This document shows, piece by piece, positions 1 to 9,580 of a stretch of 36,779 nt of DNA; positions within the stretch are counted from its first letter, which is position 1, and every line of letters starts with the position of its first letter. Where the stretch lies: contig DYLD01000011.1 in the NCBI GenBank assembly GCA_020722315.1, forward strand, positions 1-36,779, given 5' to 3'. The translations under genes were made by a program, and so were the position numbers. The notes beneath the pieces are model-generated. The model did not search any database, was not told the DNA's origin, and was given only the letters and a program-made list of their open reading frames with translations. This DNA comes from Syntrophus aciditrophicus. Lineage in GTDB: Bacteria > Desulfobacterota > Syntrophia > Syntrophales > UBA5619.

Positions 1-13
1 CTTGAGGTATTGC

Positions 14-1099
14 ATGAAAAAAAACAGCCATGATAAGGGCCGCGAGGTGTTCAGGCGGGGTAAGAAGGCGGGACTACCGCCCGGAACGCCTGTTTTCATC
101 GGAGAACGAAAACAGGATGTGGTCAGAATCAGCATCATGAACTACTCCAGTGACGAGATCGAGGAAATTCATGATGCGAGCCTCGATGATTGCCGGCGCA
201 TCCGAGAAATGTCCAATATCGCGTGGATAAATGTCAATGGCATCCATGACGTCAGCACAACGCAGGCGCTGGCAAACCTGTTCGGTCTGCATCCGTTGAC
301 CACCGAAGACATCTCCAACACGAATCAGCGTCCGAAGGCGGAAGACTTTGACGACTACATCTTCTTTGCATTCAAGATGCTGTTTTACGACGAAGTGGCG
401 CATTCTATCGCCAATGAAAATATCAGCGTTATTTTAACGCAGAACAGTGTCATTTCGTTCCAGGAACGCGACAGCAATGTCCTTGATCCGGTTAAAGAGC
501 GAATCCGCTTCAGCAAGGGAAGAATCCGCAGCGAAGGTGCGGATTACCTCGCCTACGCGATCATGGACGGAGTGGTGGACGAGTATTTTGTCGTCCTTGA
601 AAAGCTCGGCGACCGCATCGGACAAATCGACGAAGAGATTGTGAAAGCGCCTCACAGGGTTCATATGGAAGAACTGCATCGCCTGAAACGTGAGATTGTG
701 TTGCTGCGAAAGGCAATCTGGCCGTTAAGGGACGAAATTGCAGCGATTGAGAAGGGCGGATCCCGGCTGATCGACGACTCTATCAGGCCTTTTTTGCGCG
801 ATCTATACGACCACACAATCCAGGTTATTGAAGTGGTCGAAACTTATCGTGACATCGTCGAAGACATGCAGGACACGTTTCTGTCCGGCATCAGCAACCG
901 TATGAACGAGATCATGAAGGTACTCACGATTATCGGGACGATCTTCATCCCTCTGACATTTATTGTCGGCGTCTACGGGATGAATTTCAAGTACATGCCT
1001 GAATTGACGTGGGAGTGGGGCTATTTTGGGCTCTGGGGAATTATGGTTGCGCTTGGACTGACGATGCTGGTGATTTTCAGGAAACGTAAATGGCTTTGA
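14..1099 (+). CDS. corA: CorA-family Mg2+/Co2+ transporter
   Basis: C-terminal YGMNF signature followed by a second hydrophobic helix and a basic tail; ATG at 14 preceded by GAGGT. Confidence 0.93.
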   Translation: MKKNSHDKGREVFRRGKKAGLPPGTPVFIGERKQDVVRISIMNYSSDEIEEIHDASLDDCRRIREMSNIAWINVNGIHDVSTTQALANLFGLHPLTTEDISNTNQRPKAEDFDDYIFFAFKMLFYDEVAHSIANENISVILTQNSVISFQERDSNVLDPVKERIRFSKGRIRSEGADYLAYAIMDGVVDEYFVVLEKLGDRIGQIDEEIVKAPHRVHMEELHRLKREIVLLRKAIWPLRDEIAAIEKGGSRLIDDSIRPFLRDLYDHTIQVIEVVETYRDIVEDMQDTFLSGISNRMNEIMKVLTIIGTIFIPLTFIVGVYGMNFKYMPELTWEWGYFGLWGIMVALGLTMLVIFRKRKWL

Positions 1100-1232
1100 G
1101 AAAGCACGCAGGTTTCCGAAAAAATGGGGGCAACAAAAAATCCTTGCAAGGCGATAAAATCTTCTTGCCGCGGTGTGACTGCGATGGTATGAATTTAGCC
1201 TCTTGAATCCAATTCTCAGGAAGGAAACAAAA

Positions 1233-2729
1233 ATGAAAGTCATCCTTGCCGGCCACAACATCGATCGAGATATCATCAATGAATTTCACGCTCTGTACCC
1301 GAACCGCAACGACCTCACGCCGGAGACCATTGCCGCCGCGTATGCCCGGATAAGCCGTAATCCCGCCCCGATCAACGAACTCCGCGTGATCGCGAGGGAC
1401 GACATTGAAAAGGCCCGCCTCTCGAACAAAAACATCGTCTTCGAGATGGGACACAGCTCGATTGCCGAGCATGCCGTCTTCAACATAGACATCATCGGCG
1501 TCTCGCGGCTTGTGGCAGAGGAAATCGAACACTCCCGCCTTGCCTCCTATACCGAGAAATCACAGCGCTATGTCCTTCTCTCCGATGACTTTGTCGTCCC
1601 ACAGGAGATCCGGGGGACCGATCTCGAAGAGCTCTTCATTCGTACCGTCCGCCGGCAAAACGCGTTTTACCACGAGCTTTACGAGAAGCTCCGACCGTAC
1701 GTTTTTGACAAAAACACCGAGCTGGCCTCTAAGCGCGCAAACAAATCGATGCTGGAAGGTTGGGCAAAGGAGGATGCCCGCTACTGCCTTCCGCTGGCGA
1801 CGGAGACCCAGATCGGCATGACGATCAACGCCCGCAACATCGAGACAATGATCCGCCGTCTTGCCTCGTCCGCGTCGGCCGAGGCGGTTGAAGCCGGCAG
1901 GATGCTCTACGACGCCGTTTACGATATAGCCCCTTCGCTTGTTCGTTACACCGAGCCGACTCCGTATGACCGCCAGAGGCCGGAGGTCCTATTTGAGGAT
2001 GTTTTGGCTCAGTATTCACTCAAACCTTCCCGCTTGCGCACAACAAGGACCGGCCGCGGAAAGGCGCCCAACGGGAACGCCGGTTTGATACGTCTTCTCT
2101 CTGTTGCGCCCGACGCCGATGACGTCATCGCGGCGGTGATGATCGCGAGGGCCATAAGTATCCCGTTTGCCGAATGTTTTGCGATCGTCCAGCGGATGAA
2201 GCAGAGCGAAAAGAAGAATCTGTTCAAAAAGGTCTTCAAAGAAATGAAGCCCCATGACTCCGCGCCGCGGGAATTCGAACATGTCTGGCTGACGTTTGAG
2301 CTTGTCGTCAGCGCGACATGTTTTGCCCAGCTCAAACGACACCGGATCGCGACGATAACGGCGCAGCCGTACGACCCGGCGCTGGGGATAACAGTTCCGG
2401 AATCCGTCACCGCGGTCGGAATGGAACCCGCGCTGAGAGATCTGTGCGCCGAGGCGGCTGAGACTGCGGAAAAAATCGCAAAGCACGCACCGGCGGCTGC
2501 CCCGTATATCCTGACAAACGCGCACCGCCGGAGGGTTATCATGAGCCTCAATGCGCGGGAAATATACCATATGGCCCGCGTCCGCGCCGATCAGAGCGCC
2601 CAGTGGGATATACGTCAGACCACGGTAAGGATGACCGAGCTTGCGACAAAGGCCATGCCGCTGAGTATGATGCTGGCAGCCGGAAAGGATGAGTTCAACG
2701 CCCGCTACGGCAGGGTGTTCGGCAAATAG
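1233..2729 (+). CDS. Tandem-domain FAD-dependent thymidylate synthase (ThyX)-like protein
   Basis: N half: GHSSIAEHAVFNIDIIGVSRL...HSRLASYTEKSQRYV; C half: CFAQLKRHRIATITAQP...SLNAREIYHMARVRADQSAQWDIR. ATG at 1233 has an AGGAAGGA RBS. Confidence 0.85.
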   Translation: MKVILAGHNIDRDIINEFHALYPNRNDLTPETIAAAYARISRNPAPINELRVIARDDIEKARLSNKNIVFEMGHSSIAEHAVFNIDIIGVSRLVAEEIEHSRLASYTEKSQRYVLLSDDFVVPQEIRGTDLEELFIRTVRRQNAFYHELYEKLRPYVFDKNTELASKRANKSMLEGWAKEDARYCLPLATETQIGMTINARNIETMIRRLASSASAEAVEAGRMLYDAVYDIAPSLVRYTEPTPYDRQRPEVLFEDVLAQYSLKPSRLRTTRTGRGKAPNGNAGLIRLLSVAPDADDVIAAVMIARAISIPFAECFAIVQRMKQSEKKNLFKKVFKEMKPHDSAPREFEHVWLTFELVVSATCFAQLKRHRIATITAQPYDPALGITVPESVTAVGMEPALRDLCAEAAETAEKIAKHAPAAAPYILTNAHRRRVIMSLNAREIYHMARVRADQSAQWDIRQTTVRMTELATKAMPLSMMLAAGKDEFNARYGRVFGK

Positions 2730-2796
2730 ATATTGGGCGTGGGCAATGGTGCGTGCGGTATCTTTCGGATCGCACTGGCGTTGAAAACCTCTTGTT

Positions 2797-3570
2797 GTGG
2801 TGGGCCGGTTTATGGGGACGAAAAAAAGGGGTCAGCCTGACGGATATCCGACTGTAGCAGGAATGAGCCGGGATCAGCATATCGGCATCGTCAAAGAGAT
2901 GTTTGCGACGATCCCGGGACGATACGATTTCCTGAATCATCTGCTCAGCCTCCGCAGGGATGTCGCCTGGCGCCGTTTCACTGTCAGGAAGATGCGTTTT
3001 TTCGATACATTCCGTCTTCTTGATGTTGCAACCGGCACGGCGGATATCGCGATTGAAGCGGCCCTGATGCACCCAAAAATCTCTGTTATCGGGATTGATT
3101 TCGTCTCGGAGATGCTTGTCCCGGGGAAAAGAAAGATCGCCGGGAAGAATCTTTCCGGGCGGATCGATTTGCTTCAGGCCGATGCGACAAGGCTTCCGTT
3201 TCCCGATGCGCGTTTCGACGCGGCTGTCATCGCGTTCGGCATCCGGAACATCCCCGAAAAGCCCAGAGCCCTCGGCGAGATGAGACGCGTCCTCGTCCCG
3301 AACGGAAGAGTTTATGTTCTGGAACTCAATGCCCCTCAAAACCGTCTCTGGCGCAAGATCTTCGCCCCGTATCTGATGCGTGTGCTGCCCGGTGTCGCAA
3401 AACTTTTTTCACGCAATCCGGCTGCCTATCTCTATCTTGTCGATTCGATCGTCCATTTTCCGAGTCCTGCCACCTTTCTCGGCCTGATGGAAGAGGCAGG
3501 CTTTTCCGAACTTAAACATTATTCGCTTACATTAGGCATTACCTCTTTGTACGTAGGCAGCAAGAGATGA
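2797..3570 (+). CDS. ubiE: Demethylmenaquinone/ubiquinone methyltransferase, UbiE/MenG family (start could be 2812 or 2863)
   Basis: MFATIPGRYDFLNHLLSLRRDVAWRR, DVATGTADIAIE SAM motif, AFGIRNIPEKPRALGEMRRVL. Confidence 0.92.
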   Translation: MVGRFMGTKKRGQPDGYPTVAGMSRDQHIGIVKEMFATIPGRYDFLNHLLSLRRDVAWRRFTVRKMRFFDTFRLLDVATGTADIAIEAALMHPKISVIGIDFVSEMLVPGKRKIAGKNLSGRIDLLQADATRLPFPDARFDAAVIAFGIRNIPEKPRALGEMRRVLVPNGRVYVLELNAPQNRLWRKIFAPYLMRVLPGVAKLFSRNPAAYLYLVDSIVHFPSPATFLGLMEEAGFSELKHYSLTLGITSLYVGSKR

Positions 3571-3862
3571 AAAATTGGGTTCAATCTGGGGCTTTCCGAG
3601 ATGTTTTATCGTTAAAAATTGTTTCGGGCTAATTGTATCTGATCCAATTCCCCCCGTATGACAATGGCTTGTAGGTATCAAATTTTCGATTTTTTGGGGC
3701 ACACTTGGGGATATGTTGTTTGTACGGGGGTCATACGCCTTGCCCGATTTAAGTGCTTTTTGAGTGACTCTTAAGGAGTTTTTAAAAGCTTCCCTTATAT
3801 AAAAACCGCCCGAGACGGTTCGGTCGAGCCCTCCTCTGCAAGATTGCACCCAAACGTAAACC

Positions 3863-5152
3863 TCAGCTCTGAGCCTTTTCTACCGGAAAGGTCGTGACGC
3901 TCCTGTAGTCGAAATAGCCGTTTTGTAATCCCGAGACAATCACGCGAACGACGGGAATCTGGAGGTCGGGGTGTGTTAAATCAAAGGCCAGGATGCGGTG
4001 GGCGGGTGTGAGGGCATTCACGAGATTCTCGAGACCGGGGGGTGAAGGCGGTATTTCGGCCAGCGGGACAGGATCGCCCCCCTGTCGTGTCCAGTGGCCG
4101 GACGGCACCTCATCGGCCAGTGAGGCGGGATGGATCTTTTCGCGGATGTATCGAATAATCGGAACATAACGACAATGGGTTCTATAATGATAGAAGAACA
4201 CCCAGGCCCGCTGCTGTGCAAGCTCGAGAATGGCCCGATGCAGCGCGATGCGAATGTCCGTCGAAGCGGCGGATCCCTGAAAAAGCATCCGGCAGTAAGG
4301 ATCGAAACTCGTCGCAAAGGCGGTATATATTCCGGGGACGTCCGCGCAATAAAAGCTCTTGAGGCCTAGACCGTTTTCCTCGAACAGCCGTTGAAGGGCC
4401 TCGAAGTGCGTATCCCCACGAATATCGATGGCGCGCGGCCCCGGTTGCATTTGGTGGGCCAGCCTGTATTGCGCATCGCGCTCAACGACCTCGCAGATGC
4501 CCGCAGATATCGCATCATCGAGGCTCCGACCAGCCGAAAGGCCGTTGGATACGAAGAATCCCATCCGGGTGCTGTTAAATCCGTCAAACGGATAAGCGGA
4601 ATCCGGAAAATCAATCAGCACGAATTCGAGCGGAACGAGCACCTCCGCCCGGCTGATCAGATCGCGTCCGCGAAACCAGATCAGACGTTTGTCCGGTGCG
4701 AAACTTACGCCGTCGGGTATAAAGAATTCCCGGGGATCAACGGCCTGATCACCGAGCTCTGCAAACGAGGCCTCCACAGTCCTCCCGTCCAGGGGGTAGT
4801 AGGCGCCGCTGTAGCGTTCCACGGCCTCCATGATGCAGGAGAGGCGCGACTGTTCCGGCGTGGCGCCCTTGCCCTTTTCGATCGAGAAGAACTCCATCTC
4901 GCCCCACTCTTTAAGAGGCGCAAACCGCGCCGGCTGCATCTCTGGCAACCGCAAAATCAGATGCACCGGAATACCGAGCGTATCGGTGAAGCTGATGTCG
5001 AACGGCAAAGACGCGTGGATACGCGGCAATAGAGGCTCCACGCGGGAAAGCATCTCTTCTGTCAGACTCCGGGATGATTCAAGATCGCGCTTCATAAAAC
5101 CAGTTTCTGAAAAAATCCGCCACGCCGGCCGCGTTACGGTGGGAATCGTCAC
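3863..5152 (-). CDS. YcaO-domain protein (stand-alone)
   Basis: YcaO ATP-binding-like motifs SCIMEAVERYSG, GICEVVERDA and AILELAQQRA; GTG start overlaps upstream stop (GTGA). Confidence 0.88.
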   Translation of the reverse strand: MTIPTVTRPAWRIFSETGFMKRDLESSRSLTEEMLSRVEPLLPRIHASLPFDISFTDTLGIPVHLILRLPEMQPARFAPLKEWGEMEFFSIEKGKGATPEQSRLSCIMEAVERYSGAYYPLDGRTVEASFAELGDQAVDPREFFIPDGVSFAPDKRLIWFRGRDLISRAEVLVPLEFVLIDFPDSAYPFDGFNSTRMGFFVSNGLSAGRSLDDAISAGICEVVERDAQYRLAHQMQPGPRAIDIRGDTHFEALQRLFEENGLGLKSFYCADVPGIYTAFATSFDPYCRMLFQGSAASTDIRIALHRAILELAQQRAWVFFYHYRTHCRYVPIIRYIREKIHPASLADEVPSGHWTRQGGDPVPLAEIPPSPPGLENLVNALTPAHRILAFDLTHPDLQIPVVRVIVSGLQNGYFDYRSVTTFPVEKAQS

Positions 5153-5436
5153 GCTTTAAACAGAGATTCTATTTTCGCCTTTGCCGCCTTTGCAGGATCC
5201 TTTCCGTTTTCAGTCATTGGGCTATCTTTAAAAACGAAAAATTCGCAGAAATTGCTTCGATCCTTCTCAATGACCCGCTCCGCCTGCGGTTCCCTGCAAT
5301 CATTGTAAGAACCGACATGATAATGGGCACAGTTCAGGCAGCAGTGCAAATCGGCTCCGCAAAACGGACAGGTCTCCGTCCTGCCGGCAGGGGTTTTGAT
5401 TTCCAAAACGTTCAAGCACGCATGACAGCGCTTCAT
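5149..5436 (-). CDS. Small Cys-rich zinc-ribbon protein
   Basis: CHAC...CPFCGADLHCCLNCAHYHVGSYNDC...C; located between thiE and ycaO, 4-nt overlap with ycaO. Confidence 0.75.
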   Translation of the reverse strand: MKRCHACLNVLEIKTPAGRTETCPFCGADLHCCLNCAHYHVGSYNDCREPQAERVIEKDRSNFCEFFVFKDSPMTENGKDPAKAAKAKIESLFKA

Positions 5437-5485
5437 TTTTCCCTCTTTTGGTTTGTGTTCGCGATGGAGCCTTTTTTACTCATGA

Positions 5486-6115
5486 TTACGATGCGTTGAG
5501 TGTTTCGAAAAGATGACGGGCCGCCTGCCGAACATCCTTTTGCGCCATGATCGCCGAGGCGACGGCGATCCCGTCTATCTTGGTTTTTGCAACTTTTGCG
5601 GCATTTTCCGCGTTGATTCCACCGATCGCGACGACGGGGATTTTCACGGCCGCCTTGATTTGTGTAAGCTCTTCAAGGGTAATACGGCCGGCGTCGATTT
5701 TCGTATCGGTTGGAAAGACGGCTCCTACGCCGAGATAATCGGCGCCCTCGGCCTCTAACATCAGAGCTTCCCTTAGGGTGTCGGCAGAGGCCCCAATGAT
5801 CTTTCCGGTTCCTAAAATCTTGCGGGCAACCGCAACGGGCAGATCGTCCGTGCCCAGATGGACGCCCGCGGCATCGCAGGCAAAGGCAATGTCGGTCCGG
5901 TCGTTGATGATAAGAGGAACGCGGTATCTGTCCGTCACCTCTTTTACGCTGACGGCTATTTGAAGATATTCTCTTGAGGATATCCCTTTCTCGCGGAGCT
6001 GGACGATCGTAACACCGCCCTGAATTGCCTGTTCAACCGCGCAAGCAAGGTCGCCGCCGCTAAGCCAGCGGCGATCGGTCACGAGATACAACCTGTAATC
6101 CAGTTTGTTGCCCAT
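5486..6115 (-). CDS. thiE: Thiamine-phosphate synthase
   Basis: LYLVTDR, VQLREKG, LIINDRTDIAFACDAAGVHLGTDDLP, GVGAVFPTDTK, AIGGI; ATG at 6115 with an AGGGGGG RBS. Confidence 0.93.
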   Translation of the reverse strand: MGNKLDYRLYLVTDRRWLSGGDLACAVEQAIQGGVTIVQLREKGISSREYLQIAVSVKEVTDRYRVPLIINDRTDIAFACDAAGVHLGTDDLPVAVARKILGTGKIIGASADTLREALMLEAEGADYLGVGAVFPTDTKIDAGRITLEELTQIKAAVKIPVVAIGGINAENAAKVAKTKIDGIAVASAIMAQKDVRQAARHLFETLNAS

Positions 6116-6287
6116 GATTTTTCCCCCCTGAGAGTGTTCAGTGAAATTCCCGAGCATAATGAATGCCTGGATCGGCAACAGCCGGGATGATAATCAAACA
6201 AAGGGATTATGCCGAAACCATTCTATAAAATCAATATCTTTAGGGAAGAAACACCTCGACACTTCCAGCCCGCCCGCGTGTACCTTT

Positions 6288-6376
6288 TGAAACCTTTGGA
6301 AAATGTTGCCTGAAGCACGATTTGAAGGTTTTTCGGTCAAAAAGACTCCCTGAGCGCGAAGGAAAACCGTCTGGGA
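6288..6376. repeat. Internally deleted copy (D) of the dispersed intergenic MITE-like repeat
   Basis: GAAACCTTTGGAAAATGTTGCCTGAAGCACGATTTGAAGG-TTTTTC end, then TGAGCGCGAAGG opposite-end motif; matches ends of copies at 13016, 23765, 27250. Confidence 0.6.
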
Positions 6377-6430
6377 CTATTCCGCAAGGGTGTCACTTAC
6401 TGTTCGGGGAGGAATTCGTGTGAGGGTGCT

Positions 6431-6463
6431 AACCCGTCGCCGGACCGATGCGCCGGACGGGTT
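6431..6463 (-). terminator. GC-rich hairpin downstream of the por-nuo-like operon (terminator candidate; no clear T-run)
   Basis: AACCCGTC-N17-GACGGGTT perfect 8-bp stem, located 28 bp past the stop codon at 6491. Confidence 0.35.
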
Positions 6464-6490
6464 GGCCCTACGATGAAATTCTTGATGTCT

Positions 6491-7216
6491 TCAGCGGCAA
6501 CTCGGACAGACCATCAGATCGTCGATTGGTACTCCAGTTTTTTCGCTGATGTATTTGAGCTGGTCCACCGGCGCAAAGTACCGACCGCAGATTTTGCATG
6601 CCGCCATCTTGAAATCACGGCCCCAGATCGTACGGACATCACCCGATGGAGATGTATGCATTTCAATATGCCCGGTGGGACAGACATACGCACACGCGCC
6701 GCAACCGATACAAACCGTCGACGGCTCCCTGAACGGCATCCCGACCGTTTTGTCCGGACCTCGATAGGAAAGACCGATGGCGCTGACACCGACGATCTGT
6801 TCACACGTCCGGACGCACAGACGGCACAGGATACATTTGTTGCCCTCATCCTTTCTCTTGAAGCGCGCCTCTGGGCCTATCCCCATTTCCCGGGCCATCT
6901 CCAGAAGCGGAAGTGACGCAGGGGCCTGGGCCAGAAGGAGCTGCATCACCGTTTTGCGGACATTCATCACCCGCTCGCTTTTCGTGTCGACAACGAGCCC
7001 TTCGGCCACCGGGAACAAACAGGATGCAACCACCCTTGATCTCTTGCCCTTGCCGTCCTTTACCTCAACGCTGCACAATCGGCATGCCCCCTGCGGCTCG
7101 AGAGACTCGTGGTAGCACAATGTGGGGATCGGTATGCCGTTCTGTCTGGCGACCTCGAGAACGGTTTGTCCTTCTTCCGCTTGAATATTTTTATTATCTA
7201 TTGTCAAATTAACCAT
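6491..7216 (-). CDS. NuoG/HoxU/HydA-N-terminal-like Fe-S subunit (2Fe-2S plus multiple 4Fe-4S) with extra C-terminal CxxC...CxxC
   Basis: CYHESLEPQGACRLCSVEV, NKCILCRLCVRTC, CIGCGACAYVCPTG; C-terminal ACKICGRYF...MVCPSCR; no H-cluster domain. Confidence 0.9.
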   Translation of the reverse strand: MVNLTIDNKNIQAEEGQTVLEVARQNGIPIPTLCYHESLEPQGACRLCSVEVKDGKGKRSRVVASCLFPVAEGLVVDTKSERVMNVRKTVMQLLLAQAPASLPLLEMAREMGIGPEARFKRKDEGNKCILCRLCVRTCEQIVGVSAIGLSYRGPDKTVGMPFREPSTVCIGCGACAYVCPTGHIEMHTSPSGDVRTIWGRDFKMAACKICGRYFAPVDQLKYISEKTGVPIDDLMVCPSCR

Positions 7217-7226
7217 TTTTCTTCCT

Positions 7227-9080
7227 TTACGTTACAATGATGGCATCGAACTGGCAGCTCTCTTTGCAGGCGCCGCACCTCGTGCATTTTGCGGGATCGA
7301 TCTTGTGGACCTTTTTCTTTTCTCCGGTTGCCGCGCCGACCGGGCATACCCTCGCGCAGAGTGTGCAGCCGGTGCATTTCGTCGGATCAATACTGTACGT
7401 GATAAGGGCCTTGCAGACACCGGCGGGACAGCGTTTCTCGTTGATATGCGCCTCGTACTCGTCGCGGAAGTAACGGATTGTGCTCAGAACCGGGTTCGGA
7501 GCGCTGGTACCCAGGGCACACAGAGCCCCGTCTTTCATCGCCATCGAGATAGACTCAAGGAGTTCTATATCCCCTTTTTGCCCCTTACCTGTCGCGATGT
7601 CGTCGAGAATTGCCTTCATCTGCTGGAGACCCTCCCGGCAGGGGACACATTTTCCGCATGACTCGTTGACGAGGAAATTCGTAAAGTAACGCGCCAGATC
7701 GACCATACAGGTGCCTTCATCCATGACGATCATACCGCCGGAGCCCATCATCGAGCCGACTTTGGTCAGCTCGTCATAGTCCACGGGCAAATCGAGAAAC
7801 TCCTCCGGGATGCACCCACCCGAAGGGCCTCCTGTTTGGATCGCCTTGAATTTCTTTCCGTTGGGAATTCCACCGCCGATATCGTAAACAATCTGGCGCA
7901 GCGTCGCACCCATCGGAACCTCGACAAGGCCGGTGTTGTTGATCTTGCCGACAAGAGAAAATATCTTCGTGCCTTTGCTTTTTTCCGTACCGATCCCGGC
8001 AAACCAGTCACCACCGTTGTTGATGATGAAAGGAACGTTCGCCCATGTCTCGACATTGTTGAGATTCGTCGGCTTGTCGTAGAGTCCCTTTTCGGTTGCA
8101 TGAACATATTTCGCGCGCGGTTCTCCCGCTCTTCCCTCCAAAGAGGCAAACAGGGCCGAGGATTCGCCGCAGACAAAGGCCCCGCCTCCGCGGTTGACCC
8201 TGATGTCGAACGAAAAACCGCTGCCCAGAATGTTTTCGCCGAGAAGCCCTAATTCTCTGGCCTGCTTTATCGCGATGTTGATATTCGTAACGGCGAGCGG
8301 ATATTCGTTGCGGACATACACGTATCCGTCGCTCGACCCGATCGCATAAGCACCGATGATCATACCCTCGAGGACAAGGTGGGGATTTCCTTCCAAGAGG
8401 CTGCGATCCATATACGCTCCCGGATCGCCCTCATCGGCGTTGCAAATCACATATTTCGGACTTCCGTTCGCCTTTCTGGTTTCTTCCCATTTGACCCCCG
8501 CCGGGAAGCCTCCTCCACCGCGCCCTCGCAGGTTGGCCTGTTTAACCTCCTGGATAATTTCGTCGGGTTTCATCTTCAAGGCCTTTGTCAGAGCGCTGTA
8601 GCCCCCCATCGCGAGATAATCCTCGATAATCTTCGGGTCTACCTTGCTGTTCATGCCGAAGACCGTCCTCGTTTGCCTGTTATAGAAAGGCACATCATCC
8701 TCATGCACGCATTTATCGCCGGTCTGGGGATTGACATAGACAAGGCGGTCGATAATTTCTTTGTTCAGTACGGTTTTTTCGATGATTTCCGCGACATCCT
8801 TCGAGCTTACGTGCTGATAAAAAATGTTTTCGGGAGAAATGACGACCATTGGGCCCCGTTCACAAAAGCCATGGCAGCCGGTCTTTCGGAAATCGAGCTT
8901 TACAAAGAGGTTTCTTTTATCAATCTCCTTCTGGAAACTCTCGGCCACTTCCATAGCCCCGTGCGCGAGGCACCCCGTACCGACACAGATTGTGATGCAG
9001 GGTTTTTTCGGGTCGCGTCCCGCCTTGATTTTTTCCCGCAACTTGTTTAGTTCACTGGCTGATTTAATTTTACTTGTCAT
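7227..9080 (-). CDS. NuoF/HydB-like NADH-binding flavoprotein with N-terminal thioredoxin-like 2Fe-2S domain and C-terminal 2x[4Fe-4S]
   Basis: [41 protein letters not shown]-terminal [15 protein letters not shown] and [11 protein letters not shown]. Confidence 0.95.
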   Translation of the reverse strand: MTSKIKSASELNKLREKIKAGRDPKKPCITICVGTGCLAHGAMEVAESFQKEIDKRNLFVKLDFRKTGCHGFCERGPMVVISPENIFYQHVSSKDVAEIIEKTVLNKEIIDRLVYVNPQTGDKCVHEDDVPFYNRQTRTVFGMNSKVDPKIIEDYLAMGGYSALTKALKMKPDEIIQEVKQANLRGRGGGGFPAGVKWEETRKANGSPKYVICNADEGDPGAYMDRSLLEGNPHLVLEGMIIGAYAIGSSDGYVYVRNEYPLAVTNINIAIKQARELGLLGENILGSGFSFDIRVNRGGGAFVCGESSALFASLEGRAGEPRAKYVHATEKGLYDKPTNLNNVETWANVPFIINNGGDWFAGIGTEKSKGTKIFSLVGKINNTGLVEVPMGATLRQIVYDIGGGIPNGKKFKAIQTGGPSGGCIPEEFLDLPVDYDELTKVGSMMGSGGMIVMDEGTCMVDLARYFTNFLVNESCGKCVPCREGLQQMKAILDDIATGKGQKGDIELLESISMAMKDGALCALGTSAPNPVLSTIRYFRDEYEAHINEKRCPAGVCKALITYSIDPTKCTGCTLCARVCPVGAATGEKKKVHKIDPAKCTRCGACKESCQFDAIIVT

Positions 9081-9084
9081 CAGT

Positions 9085-9543
9085 TTAGCCCTTCTTCCCT
9101 AATTGCTTGAGGAGTTTCGTGGTTTTGGCGATGTTCATCTCACCGTGATAGACACCGTCGACGACGACCATCGGTCCAAGCGCGCATGCGCCGAGGCAGC
9201 CGACCGTTTCGAACGAATACTCAAGATCATCGGTTGTTTCCCCGTCTTTTATCCCCAGCAAATCCGTAATGCTGTTCAATATCAAATCCGCGCCCCGTAC
9301 ATGGCAGGCAGTGCCCATACACAGGCTGATATGATGGCGACCCTTCGGCTTTAAGCTGAATGCCTTGTAAAATGTAGCCACCTCATAAATACGGCTTATC
9401 GGCACACCGAGAGCGGCGCTCAACGCCGTCAGCGCATCCTTAGGAAGATAACCGAATTCTTTTTGAACGTCCTGCAGGATAGGAACCAGGTAGCTCTTGT
9501 CACCGCCGTAACTTTTTACAATCGCGTTTATCTTTTTTTCCAT
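9085..9543 (-). CDS. NuoE-like [2Fe-2S] thioredoxin-like subunit
   Basis: [53 protein letters not shown]. Confidence 0.94.
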   Translation of the reverse strand: MEKKINAIVKSYGGDKSYLVPILQDVQKEFGYLPKDALTALSAALGVPISRIYEVATFYKAFSLKPKGRHHISLCMGTACHVRGADLILNSITDLLGIKDGETTDDLEYSFETVGCLGACALGPMVVVDGVYHGEMNIAKTTKLLKQLGKKG

Positions 9544-9580
9544 TAGGTTTAACCTCGTCTTCGAATTATACCCTCGCTTG

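Noticed and set aside
2806-2850. TTTATGGGGACGAAAAAAAGGGGTCAGCCTGAC resembling REP/RAYT-associated repeats
   Set aside because: Only a single copy here, overlapping the likely ubiE 5' region; family assignment rests on recollection and cannot be supported from this window
3655-3740. GTATGAC...GTCATAC inverted repeat between ubiE and ycaO
   Set aside because: Short arms with a loop of about 70 bp in AT-rich DNA; indistinguishable from chance without comparative data
3532-3849. 105-aa minus-strand ORF between ubiE and ycaO
   Set aside because: Low-support translation of an AT-rich intergenic region; overlaps the ubiE 3' end, no recognisable motif or clear RBS
6116-6260. Possible TPP riboswitch upstream of thiE
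   Set aside because: No match seen to the THI-box core (CTGAGA...ACCTGATCTGG...); only a short CTCAGGGGGG stretch that serves as the RBS
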